The translations under genes and the position numbers were made by a program. A stretch of DNA of 64,000 nt from Trogon surrucura (taxonomy: Eukaryota > Chordata > Aves > Trogoniformes > Trogonidae): NCBI GenBank assembly GCA_020746105.1, contig CM036617.1, positions 146,587,578 through 146,651,577 on the forward strand, given 5' to 3'. This document shows, piece by piece, positions 38,701 to 51,800 of this stretch. The notes under the pieces are model-generated. The model saw nothing but the letters and a program-made list of their open reading frames with translations. It did no database searches and was not told the origin of the DNA. The stretch's first letter is position 1. Each line of letters begins with the position of its first letter.

Positions 38701-40285
38701 AAGCTTATATGAAATAAAAGCTACTTATATGTCTCTGAAATCACTTCGTAGTGAAGATGGGTAAACATTGGCTTTTTTATGGCTACTGCTGTATATATTT
38801 TTCTCCTTATCTTAATGCAGATTCTCGGCATATCGGTGTATAAATAAAGACAACCTATCCATTTCCCTTCCAGATTTCCAAGAAAAGTTACAAGCCAATT
38901 AGCTTTGTATCATAAGCTTTATTGGCAGCAGAAAGCCAGAATCACAGGAACATTTGGTTCCCAGGAATTTGGATCTTGTGAGAGAGAGCCAGTGCCAACA
39001 CTAACCAGAGCGTCTGCCAGTTGTTGTTCTTCACAGCTACAGCTGGCTACCATTTCCAGCAATGCTGCAGATTAAAGATCAATACCTGATCAGATTCACT
39101 TTGTGAGAGGTATGGCATCAGTGGGACATAAGGCCATTTATGAGAATAAGAGATGACTGCCACTCCAAGCAAAACCTCAAAACCAGGAGGGGATGCTGAA
39201 TTTGAAGGCAGGCTTGCAGGGTCCCTCTAGCAGATGGTGTAATATCTGTAATGTATAGATCATGGAAGTATATTAATCCTTCAGAAAGTGGATCATGCAG
39301 CTCTCAGTAACGAATCCTGCATAACTGGCCTTCTTCTACCTTGGTTCGGGATCCTTTCTTCCTCCCTCTTGTCTTATTTTCTCACAATAGAAGAGTGATA
39401 TTTCTGAGACTGTTATGGCATCTGAAATATGTCAGAACATTATTGTTGTAATAACTGCATCTCAATATTCCTCCTATTCAGTCTCACGGGATATAGCAAA
39501 TACTGCCTAGGAATCCTTATTTATGTCTCTAAAGCAGAAGGGCAAGGTTACAGCTTAGATACATGAAGTGCCCCTCTGCCTTCGCCTTCAGCGTCCCCAG
39601 CAATTGCCTTAGAGGAGCAGAAGAAAACATTAAAGGAATACAGATGGCCTTGGTCTTGTTTAACTTCTTGGGTCACTCCTTGTGACATCGTTATATTCAA
39701 GAGAGCATTTATCTTTGGTCCACGAGCCCCCCCCTTCCCAGCCTCACACTGCCTGAGTAATTGGTGCCTTTCGTCTGTGAAAGGGGTAGTAACACTTCTC
39801 CAACTCACTGGGATGTTGCAAGGGAAAATTAGTCAATGCACGCAGCATTTTCGAAAGATTATGAGTGCATGTGGATACTGTTGTTCCGTGACACAGCGCT
39901 GATCCGAAAGGAAGCATTTTTGTTTCATAATTCATTTATTGCTAGACACAGCTAAAGACAATCCAGCCAAGCAGTATTTGAGTTGTGCAGTTTAGTGCAG
40001 ATTTTAGGAGACCTTACTTATCACTGCTTCAGGCTGGGTTACTTCAGTGATTTCCAGGGAACCCATCTGCCTTCGTAGCGTGGCTCCCTAAATCTCTCCT
40101 TGAGCAGCCAGGCCACCGGCATGGAGCAGGGAGCGGAAGAAGCGTGCCATTTCCCAAATGCAGTAATTGATTTAGCAGCAGTTTAAAACAATGTTGAGCA
40201 TTGTCAAGGATGTTCCTTTGTGGCACTAAATCAAGTTCCTCAAGATGGATTACATACTAACCACATACTATCTAAAAATCTCAAG
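35791..40285. other. unique noncoding stretch
   Basis: No repeat recognised. The 157-codon open frame at 36,244-36,717 begins at GTG and ends in GC-richer sequence with several CpGs (36,560-36,640). It has no recognised domain and no splice context, so it is not called a gene. The rest shows nothing I can support. Confidence 0.4.
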
Positions 40286-40289
40286 GGCT

Positions 40290-40475
40290 GTTTATTGTTC
40301 AACAATTTATGATAGCCTTGTTAGAGTGCTGCATATCGGGCATCTCTGGAGTATGAGAAGAAACAGAGACAAATAGCATACAAACTATATTGAACAATTC
40401 ATTACATTATATTGTCAAAACCTAAGCACAGCATACAGATAACCCTTTTACGCATGCTGCCTTATTGAACAATAA
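40290..40475. promoter_or_regulatory. cluster of paired SOX-like motifs, candidate enhancer
   Basis: Three closely related palindromic words lie within 180 bases: ATTGTTCAACAAT at 40,294-40,306 and ATTGAACAAT at 40,389-40,398 and 40,464-40,473. Each places two SOX-type half-sites (ACAAT / ATTGT) in inverted orientation. This arrangement is known for dimer-binding SOXE proteins such as SOX9 and SOX10, although the spacing here is tighter than classical sites. A further ATTGTC lies at about 40,411. The motifs are plain in the sequence; enhancer activity is inferred. Confidence 0.3.
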
Positions 40476-40529
40476 TCACTCTGTAATGTTTCGGATATTT
40501 AAATCATATTTATAATCACACATTTTAAT

Positions 40530-40640
40530 GCAACATCCCTCATAAAGTTCTCAAGGCATTTTACAGGATGCATAAAGCATGGAAAAATACAAAATTTTAA
40601 AATGCAGATTCACCTACCAGAGGCCCTGGAGGCAGGCTAA
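40530..40640 (-). mobile_element. possible ancient L3/CR1-like repeat remnant
   Basis: AGTTCTCAAGGCATTTTACA resembles the antisense word CTCAAAGCACTTTACA of the old amniote L3-type family. The following text is too diverged to confirm, so confidence is low. Confidence 0.3.
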
Positions 40641-43600
40641 TGAGGTAGATATACAAAACTCTGAGCTGACAGTTTAACTGTTTAAGTAGTGTATATAATA
40701 ATTCAAGCACATTTTAAGATACCCTTAGTTATAAACCTGTTCTTTAACTAAATATTTGGGCTAGGTTGTATAAGTGCTTATTTTCAGTTTACAATGATGG
40801 TGAGAAACAGCAACATTTTTTGGTTCTTTATTTAGAATCTTCTCCTTAAAAGCTTTCACGGATACCAGGCTGAAAGATAAATTACTGGAGGAGATTTCCA
40901 GTGTATTTGCTGAGCACTGTTGTATATAGCAACACTTCTCCAAAGAGGACCGAAGTCCTTGCTTGCTCCATGAGCCGCAGGACCATGAGTCACGTCCTCA
41001 GAGCTGCAGCTCCACTAGCGATGTCCTGCATTGGCTGGAGCACATCATCCCATGCCTCAGTTTCCCAGAATATATAGAGAGATTTAATGATACTCTCATT
41101 TCAAGCTTTTGATACACCTGTATGTGTGCATGGAATATCCCATACTCGTGGAATATCCCGTATTCAGCCAAGGCTCTCATTCATTCCTGTCTAAAACAGC
41201 ACTTAAACATGTTGTCCTGAATTTGTGACCAGAGTAGCAGGTGCTACTCTGAGCAGGTGAAATGTTCCATCAAATGATGATCTTTCAGGGCCCCACCACA
41301 TACTGAGGTGGACTTGGTTTGCCCAGTGATATTTTAATTCTTGTTACAGAAGTGCTGTTCTTCCGACCAGAGCAGGCAGTAGCTAGACTAGCAGCAAATA
41401 AATTCCTTCTCTTTTATTTGCATTCTTTTTGGTAGACCACAGCTTCCAAAAATCAAGGTTAGGTTAATGAACTGCCATGTAAACTTTTCTGAGCAAGAAT
41501 TATTTTAATTCTGTGCCTCTGCCTGTAGAACATTCTGGAGATATTTGCAACTTAGTATTTTTTTTTTTATTTTAACATATTTCACTATGACCAGAAATAT
41601 TTTTTAATATGTTGTAATGTGTAAAAAGTGTGGGAGGGCTGGGATATTTTTCTTGATGGCACTGTGTGCATGTGTCTATATTCTTATGGCATATTTGTGG
41701 CTTGGATTCAAACTATAGATCAATTCTCATTTCTCTACTTCCAGACATTTCCCCCTTCTTTAAAGTTAGCACTTAAAAATGTGAGGGGAACTTTAAATAA
41801 AAATACACGATATTTTGATGTTCAAAGATCTAAAAAACAGTACCTCCTAGTTTGATGGAAGACAGTTAAGCAAATAAAAAAAAAACAGAAGCCAAAACTC
41901 TTATGGAAGAAATAGAGCAGAGAGAGCCCCTATGGTGGAAAAAGAGCCAGCTAATCAACAACATCTATGGATAGGAGCAAATTTGGAGAATTTGCAATCC
42001 TTCATGGTTTTTTAAAAAATTATAGTTCTATTTTTGCAAAGCATCTATATCTTGAGAGATGACTAAGGAAGCCCAATGAATTATAGGATATCTGTTTTGG
42101 GCTAATGTTCCAAAGGACAGCACCTTCCCCTGGCTGCTTCCACTGCTGGACAATCGGTGGGGAAGGCAGTAGCCAAGAGCAGCGGGTGAGGAAACCTGGT
42201 CAAAGCTTTTTCTAGTTTACTACACACTCCTGAGTCAGATGTGAAGTACATCGATACACAGTGTTGTGCTACGCTGTCACATTTTTATCTTGACATTCAG
42301 CAAGTACCTTTTTTATTTTGGAAATGTCTGTGTCCAGGGTAGCAGGAGAAATTCAGCAGGAGTCACTGCTGTGCACAGAGGCCAGGTACACCACGCTTGG
42401 CTGCTCACACCGTTTTCCTGCAAGCCCTATCCAGCTGGTTGGCTTGGGAGACATTGTCTTTCATAAGGTTAAAACCAAGACAGTTTGCTTTTCAGAGGCA
42501 TCTTAACCTCCCTGAGAGTCAGCAACCCTGGCCCACAGGTCTTCACAGATCCTGAGGTCAACAGGAGCCAGGATCCCCAGTTAGGGTCATAACTTGTACT
42601 TATTCCTCATCCTTTTCCAAAGGTAGGGTTATAATCTAGTCTTCCTCCTTCACTTCAAACATTGTTTTGGAAAAGCATTTTGTCATCCTTGCAAAACATA
42701 TGTGATGAAACATATAGGAGAGAGAGGGAGAAAGAAAACTGAGTGAGAACTGGTTTTCTGGAGTCTAGTGCTGGCACCCAAGACAGAAAAGCTCATGCCC
42801 ATGGGTCACATCAACTCAGGATAGCCTGAACTTTCCCCTGCTTAAGAATCCGCTTAGGAAATGCACAAACGATGTTGTGTTACAGACAGAAAAAAGGGCT
42901 GGAAAGACTGTTTCTGTGTCGACGTGAAGGTACAGTTGGAACCGAAACACAGGGCATCAGTCATCAGCAGGGACAAACTGCAGAGACAGTCTCAGATGAC
43001 TTTCCACATCGTTGTGCCGACACTTCCTCATTTCTGTCTGACTCAAAAAAATATTGCTATTTCGGTCACAAACCTATATTGAGCTTTCTCTCATACTTTT
43101 CTACGTGTTTTTGTTGTCTCTTTTCCTGTCTAGTCATAATTTTCACCAAAAACAACATGTGAGGATGAGTTTTAGTTAGTGGCTTGAGCACATGGTAGGT
43201 TATAGAACTGCTAGCAGTCGGAAACTGTCAGCCTTACCTAATGGAATAACAGATAGAGGGCGAGAATAATAGCTCCCTTGTCTTGGAGTCTATTAATAGA
43301 GGAACCATCAATATTGCAAAACGACTGGTAATAAGAATACTTTAAGGATGGGGGTGAACCTTGGAAATAAATGAATTTGTATTGCTAGCAGGATTGTTAC
43401 AGCATAAATTAAATGTTTTGAGAAATAGTTTGTTTGGTTACCAGGCAGAAATACAGTATCAAATGGTAGTTATTGTTGTTATTTTTTTATTATTCCGCTT
43501 TTTTAATGTTTAGTCATTCTTTTTTCCCTTTAACATCCATGTCCAAAAAATACATAGAACTTCTGACCTAGGAATATATTTATACAACATCACAAAGCTT

Positions 43601-44479
43601 TTCCATGGCAACAGGCCTTGTCAAGCTGTCACAAACACCATAATGACAGATTTCCAAGCAGTTCCCAAATAAATATGATCCTAGCATGTAAATGGAGAAA
43701 AATGTTTTTTGTAAGTGACGTGCCGTTTGAAGCACTTGAGCCATGAGGTAGGTGCAGGTAGAAGACTTAGGAGCCAATACCACACCATGAAAACTATTAG
43801 GAGATTCAATATTCAATTAAGACTAAAGCAATTAAAACTTAGCAAAACAAAAGTGAATAAAGGCTGGTTCCTGAGACCTTTTATCACAAAACTGAACACT
43901 ACCAACCTCAGTTAAAAGAACTTCTCAAGTGATTAAAGACCACTTCTCAAGAGTTCAAGGACTGGACCCCACCAAGTGAAGAAAGATTTACAATGATAGC
44001 TGGCACTGGCTTGGCAGTACATAGATCTTCAAAAGTCGCCCAAGAAGTCAAGGAATTCAGGAACGGGCACTCTGATGCAAAAAAAAAATTATCTGGAAGT
44101 CAGATTCTGCCTTTGAGATGTTTTCTGCTTCTTGCTGAATTCCACTGAAGTCAGCAGTACTAGTAGGAATAAAGACCTTGGGAAAAATTTTATGTAGAAA
44201 TGAGCTGCTGCTATGACTTATGTGAATTGGGATTAGGCTGTCCCTCCCCTTGATATTTTACGAGTGCCTACATTTAAATAGGATATCTCTTAAGGAGACA
44301 TACTCTCATCCACCTACCTGTCAACAAAGTACTAGAGCATCCCAAGTGAAGCCTGGTCATGTTCTATGTATTATTTTAACTTAATGATCATAACAGTGAA
44401 CCTCTGATATACCTTTTTTTTTCCTATTGTACATTTCTTGTTCCATCTGCTTTCTCAGAACAACTTCTAACTGCCTTAC
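40641..44479. other. unique noncoding stretch
   Basis: Ordinary AT-rich sequence with no recognised transposon. A CCATGGCAAC word (RFX half-site-like) occurs near 43,603. Short open frames, all under 100 codons, show no domain. Confidence 0.4.
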
Positions 44480-44690
44480 ATTGCTCTTTTCCTCCCCTTA
44501 CTCAGTCTCAGCTTTATGCCTTCGCTCATGCTGCTTCCTAACACATTAAACAGTCTCCATGACCTCATCTGTCAAATGTCCTTTTATTCACATCCAAAAA
44601 TCTCCTAAAACCCACCTCTTCCAGTAAGCAAGCTTTCTCCTTTTATCATTTATAATTCTGTCTGTCTTTTTTTTTCTTCTTGTCTCTCTT
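44480..44690 (+). mobile_element. ancient L2/L3-like LINE remnant
   Basis: The ordered words CATGCTGCTTCCTAA, CATGACCTCATCTGTC and AAATCTCCTAAAACCCACCT, then CTTCCAGTAAGCAAGC, match the coding-strand 3' part of an old LINE. In intact relatives this part reads TCATGCTGCTCCCT ... CTCCTAAAACCCACCTCTTCC. Strongly diverged and truncated. L2 against L3 cannot be settled without a library search. Confidence 0.6.
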
Positions 44691-44970
44691 TATTTTTCAT
44701 GTTGTAACAGACAGAGCTGGTAGTATCATCAGTAGCTAAAATTGCCTGACATTTCCCATTACAAGATTTTGTTTTTAGTTGCTTATAATTTTGCAGCTTT
44801 AAATTACTTGGACTGAATTTTTCCATGCCAGGTGTCTAAAGTAAAATTTTTCTGGAAAGTTTCAACTAGACTAGTTTAGACAGTTCTGAAAATGCAATTA
44901 AGGAAAAATGCCATGGTTTAGCCATTTGAAAGAATTCTTACAGACACGCTGTTCAAAAGCACTAGAAGCT
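44691..44970. other. unique noncoding stretch
   Basis: Nothing recognisable. Confidence 0.4.
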
Positions 44971-45041
44971 CTATGTTTTGGTGTAAAGATTTTTAAGGAT
45001 TCATGGGTTTATACTATGTTTTGGTGTGAAGATTTTAAGGA
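44971..45041 (+). repeat. tandem duplication with 42-base period
   Basis: The segment CTATGTTTTGGTGTAAAGAT plus TTTTAAGGA at 44,971-44,999 recurs at 45,013-45,041 with one A-to-G change and one T lost. The 13-base spacer belongs to the first unit. Only about two copies exist, the second incomplete. Confidence 0.85.
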
Positions 45042-47384
45042 CCCTTGCTTTTTTGCCTGGTGTCTGCCTCTGTCTGCACCCTGCCAGAAAACTGTCAGCC
45101 CATGGTCCTCCCTGCAAAAGTCACTTAAACTCATGCTTCATGGAGAGTTGTGAGGCTTTGGCAGCTAAATTCTCTAACGCAGTAGGGGCTGGAGTGGAAA
45201 AAGTTAGGAAATTCCAGAATTAAGGTTGCTTTAGTAGCCTTAATTAGACCCCCGCCTTGTGTGTAAGCCTTAGCAAACTATATTTAATTACATGATCACA
45301 TACAGATCTCTTTTTTTCCCCACTGGACCCGGCTGCATGCAGGGCACAGGACGGACCTGTGCAGCCTGCGGTGAAGAAGGGCTCATTTGTTTGCTGAATC
45401 TGTAAGGCAAACGCTGAAGAGAAGTAGGCATGGGAATTAAGAAAGAGAAAAAATTGCTTGTACTTCGCGTAGTTGAATGCTTCCTGGAGATTTGGATGTC
45501 GCCTCTCTCCCTGCTAAAGAGGGAAGATTTTAAGAGGTATTTAGCTGGGTAGCTCCATGAAAAATACTCCATACCTACAGTTTGAGGAATGAATGAGGGA
45601 TTTTAGAAAAATCAGAGTCTGATCACATATATATATAAGGGCAATAGGAAAATATACACTTGAAAGACATCTGAATTAAACTGCAGAGACATGGCATCTA
45701 GATTTCACATGTTGCGCTCTGTAGATTTTAGCCTTCTTTTCAACTACAAAAAATGTATATTACACCATTAATCCTCCACAGCACATTAGATCAGGACTCC
45801 ATCTCTCTAATCCCTGTCAAGGTAAATCAGGTAAAGAGCTTCACTTCCGAACAACAGTTTTAGCAGTGATGCAGCTCACGCATCCAATATGTGCACAAAA
45901 ACAATTAATTTCAGGATCTGGACTTTGTTCAAGACAAACTGCCACAGCTGGTGTTCAGAAAGCAGATCATCACAAAGAGCAGATAACTTCAGTATTTTCA
46001 CACAGAATTAAGGGGTGGAAAGTATCAAGACGTCGTAAAGACTGAAATGAAAGCCTCATTCTCATCTGTGCCAATCCAGCACTGACAGTGGAAAGGGATG
46101 CTCAGGTGGGGTACAAATGGTGTTTCAATGACATTGGTATGAAGTGTTTTTGTGTAAATGGGAAACAGCGAGATGGACACAAAAGCATTCATTTCAATAA
46201 AACACTAGGGAAAACAAATAAGGGAGATGCTTGGGACTGTGGCAGAGTTTTATCAAATGACAGTTTTTCAAAGTTTTCCATGAGGCCCTGGAAAAGCTGC
46301 ATACACAGTAGAAGAAAATAACAGCTAGTAATGTTTGGTCAAAGCAAGAGCTGTATCTCAGCAGATACCAATTAGTTGCCAAAAACTACTGTGTATACAT
46401 GACAGAGGTTAAAATAGCTCAGAGGGTTTTATTTCTGAAGCTGTTCTCTTTATAACATAATTTATTAGTCATATCCAGTTAGCACTTCCCTAGAAGTGAG
46501 CCCAGCATCATCACATTAAGAGCTGAGAGCAAAAAAGGATAATTAACTAAACAACTAAACTGTTTTCCACAATTATTATTGAAATCCTTAATAAAGGATA
46601 TATGTTTCTTAAAACACAGACAAAGCCTTTTATCTTGAAGTACTTTCTTTTCTTTTGTAGAAATGTAGCACAAAAAGCTTCTATATGGGTCAGACTCTCA
46701 TTGCACTGAAGTCAGCTCCTTGTTTTAGGAAGACGTGTGGATTGATATACCCCTTGCAGTCACATTTCTGTTCACGGGAAGGCAGTAGAACTCACTCTGA
46801 GTTGAGAAAAGGTAAGCCTCATTCACGAAGGCAGGAGTTTTATGAACCTTTGAATTTATTTCATAAATATTTTCCGTTTATTTTTTGTCAAGGATTAATT
46901 ACAGAAACAGTCTAAAAGAATCCCCTGAAACTCCATCAAATTAACGCAGAGCTACACGTCTCTGCTGTGGAACAAATATCTCTCAAAAATGCTAGACATT
47001 TTGAGAGGGGTGGGTCTTCGCAAAGAAATTCTTCTTGCTGTGCTTAGTATGACCTTTTCTTGACCAGCATTTTTTCACGCCTCTTATGCTTGGTTTCCTG
47101 AATCTCTCCTAAGAAGTCTGAGAGCTCAGTATAGGCTGAGCAATGCCTTAGACTCCGCAGTCTTCCACTGAGTTTCTAACTAGGTTAAACATGTTCACCC
47201 ACCCTTGTTCTGAATTGCCATATGCCTGCAACTTCAGTGAGCTTTGATGGATATAGCTGTGAGGAGGCATTTCATAAAGACTCCCAGCTCTTATGTTCAG
47301 CTAATTCTCCACCAACGACCAAATTGTTTACCCACACAGCATTTTGCAGTTATTGAGAATTTTTGATCGACTGTGCTGAAATTC
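45042..47384. other. unique noncoding stretch
   Basis: AT-rich unique sequence with a short TA run at about 45,629. No gene or transposon recognised. Confidence 0.4.
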
Positions 47385-47515
47385 CTGGAATTTTTGCTCA
47401 TTATCCCCATATGCAGGAGATGGGAAAGTAAAAAATTTATTAACCATGTTTTACAAGTGACAAGACTGAGGTATAAACAAATTAAAAATCTGTGCAGAGT
47501 CATGCAGTGCGTCAT
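47385..47515 (-). mobile_element. ancient MIR-like SINE remnant
   Basis: CATTATCCCCATATGCAGGA, then CATGTTTTACAAGTGACAAGA with CTGAGGTATAAA, then AGAGTCATGCAGTG reproduces the antisense MIR order: CATTATCCCCATTTTACAG, GGAAACTGAGGCACAGA, GGTCACACAGC. An internal partial repetition of the TTTTACA segment suggests a duplication or two nested fragments. Confidence 0.42.
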
Positions 47516-50500
47516 TTTGTCATTATCTCCAAGATTTCTGACTTTCAGGACCAGACTGCTACATGATCACATACTGCAACTCGTGTCTGTTCTTTGATCA
47601 AGATAAACCTGTACCGTTGGCAAGCACGGGTTTTGTTCCTGCACTCTTCCTCCCCAAAGATGACACAGAAGTGCAATATCCTAATTCTAGCTGCAATGAA
47701 TGTCTGTGTGTGCAGGAGAATCCAAGGTCATAGCAGTTAATCCAAAAGATCGTTTCACACTGGATTATCTCAGACGACGTTTTCAAAAAAAAAATGCTCC
47801 ATATCACACATGGACCAAAGTTCATGTAACTCTTCCTCCAGACCCTCCTGCCTGTCACATCGTGTTTGTTGACACCAGTAGGTTAGTGTCTAGGGCAAAG
47901 CGGTGGAGGCTGCAGTGTTTTGCAGAGCATTTCATGCATAACAGGGAGGAGAAGAGGATGTGACACAGCTCATGTGTCTTCATCTGAGGTGGCTTATGCA
48001 CAGCCATTGCTTTACCTAAGGGGTGGAATATTTTTACTGCCTGACACAGTCTTCATTTCAACAGATTTCAAGACAGTAGAAGCCACATTTGTGCTGTGAG
48101 CGAAAAGTGCCAGGCTTTTGCCTGGATAGACGTACTCCGGGAGATTTCTCTGATCCAGGCATCATTTCTGTCTCCTTATCCGGAATGCATAGGAGTCTAG
48201 AGTCACCACATTTCCATGAAGCAGAAGAAATAGGTTATTAAGGGCTTGCCTCACGTAAGCTGTGTAAAAAGTATTTTGACTTTAATGAATCAAGGCAAAG
48301 TATGAATAACTGAAGGTCTAAGTCACTGGATGACCTACCCTGTAATACTTGTGCTTCAGCTTGCAGAAGCCCAAGTCTTGAACAGGTACACCGTTATATG
48401 GAGTCAAACAATCATTTTGAAACCCAGCTCTACAAGCCTCCAAATATTGATGCTGAACCGTCTAACAAGACTTAGAGATGAAGGGCTGTAAATTTTCTAT
48501 AAGACCTATCCACTGACCCTGGAAAGTGTTTTAGACATGAGTGCCTCTCCTCTTCTTCTGTGAAGACATCTCTTGCATGCCCATAGAAAGGTTGATAGGA
48601 CTGCTATGTGCCAGGGATAAAAAAATGCAAATGCTATAAAAAATTTTCTAATAAAGTGAATATTGTCAGTAAAATGACAATGAAAGACGTCACGAAACAG
48701 TAGTAGGAGAGGTTCCGCTGCTGAGGATGGTGTTCTCTGTGCCATAAAACAAGGGTCCTGTCCACATATGGTTTGTTCATTGTACTTTTTGCGTATGTCC
48801 TCATATGACCCCATCTACCTGTGAACTGCTGTCTTTTGCAGTGCTTTTGCCAATGGAACATCCCCTTGTATTTTTGATTTTCTGTCCTATGTTGCTCCTT
48901 GGCATCATGATGTTCCTCCCAGCCAGTGTCTTGCCTCCAGCAAAGCCTGGCTCCGTGGGTACCAAAATGCAGACATGTATGATGATGATGGATCTTCTGT
49001 TGCTCTCCTCTGCTTGCCCAGCTCCATGCTGGCCCCGTGGACGGTGAGCCTGAACAGAGCCCTGGGTGCAGCTCTGCAGCACCTTCAGGTCTGCCTCCAT
49101 TTCCCATCCAGTCCTGCTGCCTACTGCGATTCATACAAGACTCAGAGTTTGTTCCTTGGATTTTCTTTCTAGTAGGCTGATAGAAAGATGATTTGTGAGG
49201 GTTTTCTTTGATTGTCTGCCCTTTTTTTTCCTTTTTTTAACAGGACCTTTCTCTATGCCTCTGCAGCCACCAGAAGATACAGTGGTGCTGTACGTGGCCG
49301 TGGTTAGGCAAATGCCTCTCCCCGTTGGTGCTACACCCAAGCAGACACAATCCTCTTGCTGCCTAATCCAAGGTGCTCTGTGGTCTTTTTCCCAACAAAT
49401 TTTAGTGTGGAAAACCCCTCATTTTCATTGCATTCACCACAAGAGAAGATTCCATGCTAAATTTAAGCATGAGATACAAGTGGGCCCTGGCAGAAGACAG
49501 AAGTTCTACAAGCGTCGTTTTCAAACTGCTGAAATTCCATCCATTTCTTATTTTCTGTAATGGTCTAGCAAACACACTACATACGGACCACAGTTACCTT
49601 AAAAATATACATGTGCATGATGTATTTTAAACCGTATCAGCCTTTGCTGCAAAGCCAGCTCAGGCAAATCTCCTTCCTATCTCCTGAAATGGATGAAGGT
49701 TTTGCTCTCTGGAGACTCCTGGAGCACCACTGGAAGTGAACGCTTCATTTGCCACGAGGCCTCTTCTGCTTGTGTCCCTCTCCTGCCTTAGCAGGGCCCT
49801 GCAGGGCCCAAACCCCCATGGAGGATGCAGGACTACCTCCTGCCCTGAGACCTTCGCCCACAGGGTTTGGGGAGGGGGTAAATGTGACAGGGTGTGGTGG
49901 GGGGGGTCCTCTCACAGATTAGCAACAGTTGGTACAGCTGGGTCTTAGACACCCCAAGAGGACTCTGGTGTGAACTAGTGCCATATAAAACCTCCAAGCT
50001 GGAGACACCATGCAGAAGAAACACATATTTAATATACATGTGCTTTACTGTAGAATTCTTGTGTATTAATGCACAATATATTGACATTTACTGTGAGAAT
50101 TCATGCTTCATAAACATAGAACTGTTCTGTTTTCTCGATTTGTGCCAGTTTCCTATAAATACAGAAATTAGGTAGTTATCCTATAAAGCTATCTGCTAGA
50201 ATTCAAAAATAGATAAACAAAGAATAGCAATGCAATTCAGTCATTAAAAAAAACACACACCAAACAAAAAATATATCTGCCCATTATCCTTTTGATGAAT
50301 CTGGCCTTTTGCCTCAGAACCACTACCGATTTCAGCTGGCATAAGAGGAACATTTCATGAATACTACCCAATGTTCACTGCACTGAACTGGAAATGCTAG
50401 TCAATAACAGCTCATTATCGTTATCCAGATGAGAGGCAAATTAAGCATGGGAACACTATGCTAACATAATGTAAAGGTTGAAATGCAAAGCAGCAAAAGC

Positions 50501-51709
50501 AAGAAAAATTTGGGCTAAGATTCTCTACGTAACAATTTAAGGACTACCGTGACTTGATCTGAACTTGTATTTTATTTAACATGCTGCAGCACTTCTGCAA
50601 AGATATAGGTGCAGCACCAGATGTATCCCTACAGAATTTATCTTTTCCAAAGAACGCTGATTATCAAAATAAAAATGTTTTGCAGGAAAAATGGAATACA
50701 GTCAAGGCTCTGTCTAAAATTGGCCTTCTTCCTTGATAATTTGTCTCCCCACCACTTAAGCAGCCCACTTGAATGGCCTAGTTCCCAAGATCGTATCAAC
50801 CCCTCCTGCCAGTTATTTCTGAACTGCTGTTGGTTTTGCACCTTAGTGATTCAGTAGACTTCAGCTCCCAGCACACCAGCCAAGCTTTCAAAAATCTAAT
50901 TCTGCAGCATTTCAGGTGGCAAGAGGAGCCACTTTGCAGGTCCCCAGAAATTTGCCTCTCTGCTGCTTTGGGGAGCTTGTGCTCCGGAGGTGTCTCTACA
51001 ATGATGTCCCTGTGGTAGAGAGCCCAAGTTTCACAGTCTAAGTGTCCAACCTAAACACACCAGCTAAGTCTAAACTGTGTGACTGTTTTTCTCCACAATT
51101 TCAAAATTTTTGTTTGGAGCCAGCACGAAACTGGCTTTTTAGAAAATAAAATCTTTGAAATGGTGGCTTGTGCTTCCTTCTGTGTGTTGAGTCAGAGCAG
51201 CAGCACCAGTGCTCAAGGCAAATTTCCCATTTTTCCCTACTGGTTTGGTTCACAGCACTGCCAAATGTCCTTCTGGGATCCCATGGGGAGACAGTTTACC
51301 TAGATGACACTTCTCAGGTGTGTGTGACGTGTCGGTGTCAAAATTGCGACTTCTAAGAAACCAAAATCCCACAGAGGCAAACAAACAAGTGGGCAGTGGA
51401 AAGGCAATGAACCACATACATGAGAGAGTTGTTTGTCCAAGTGGAGCAGACTAAACCTCATCCCAAGGGAAAAACATGCACCACACATAGTGTAGCTGTG
51501 TGGATCTCACCATCGGCTGCTTCAGTCCCCTGATCTGCGCCGATTACACCAAATTACCTGCTAATGTAGATGTAGGTAGACTTACCGGTGGCCAGAGTCA
51601 AAACACTCTTGAGAAGAGGACACTGAATGTGATAATATCATCTATAACTGGGCTGGAGAAGGCAGAGAGCTTCAGTGCTCTCTGTGATTGATTATAATTT
51701 AGATAATTA
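47516..51709. other. unique noncoding stretch with one exon candidate
   Basis: No repeat recognised. A strong splice-acceptor-like tract precedes an open segment at 49,244-49,372 (see findings). The 166-codon minus frame at 48,634-49,134 overlaps open plus-strand frames and has no domain. The segment is GC-richer at 48.8-49.1 kb and about 49.7-49.9 kb. Confidence 0.35.
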
Positions 51710-51800
51710 CATGTTATATTTTAGAGCCTTTCATCAATAAGTACAGATACTCTGCTTTGCAAAGTAGGGTTTGTGGGGAAATTTAACCTTTACAGTGCCA
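51710..51800 (-). mobile_element. possible ancient L3/CR1-like repeat remnant
   Basis: TTTTAGAGCCTTTCATCAAT followed by CTCTGCTTTGCAAAG resembles the antisense start seen at 15,625 (AGAGCCTTTCATC, then CAAAGCACTTTACA). The right part is not recognisable. Confidence 0.35.

Noticed and set aside
48634-49134. 166-codon minus-strand frame
   Set aside because: It overlaps open frames on the plus strand and other minus frames, has no recognisable domain and no promoter or splice context.
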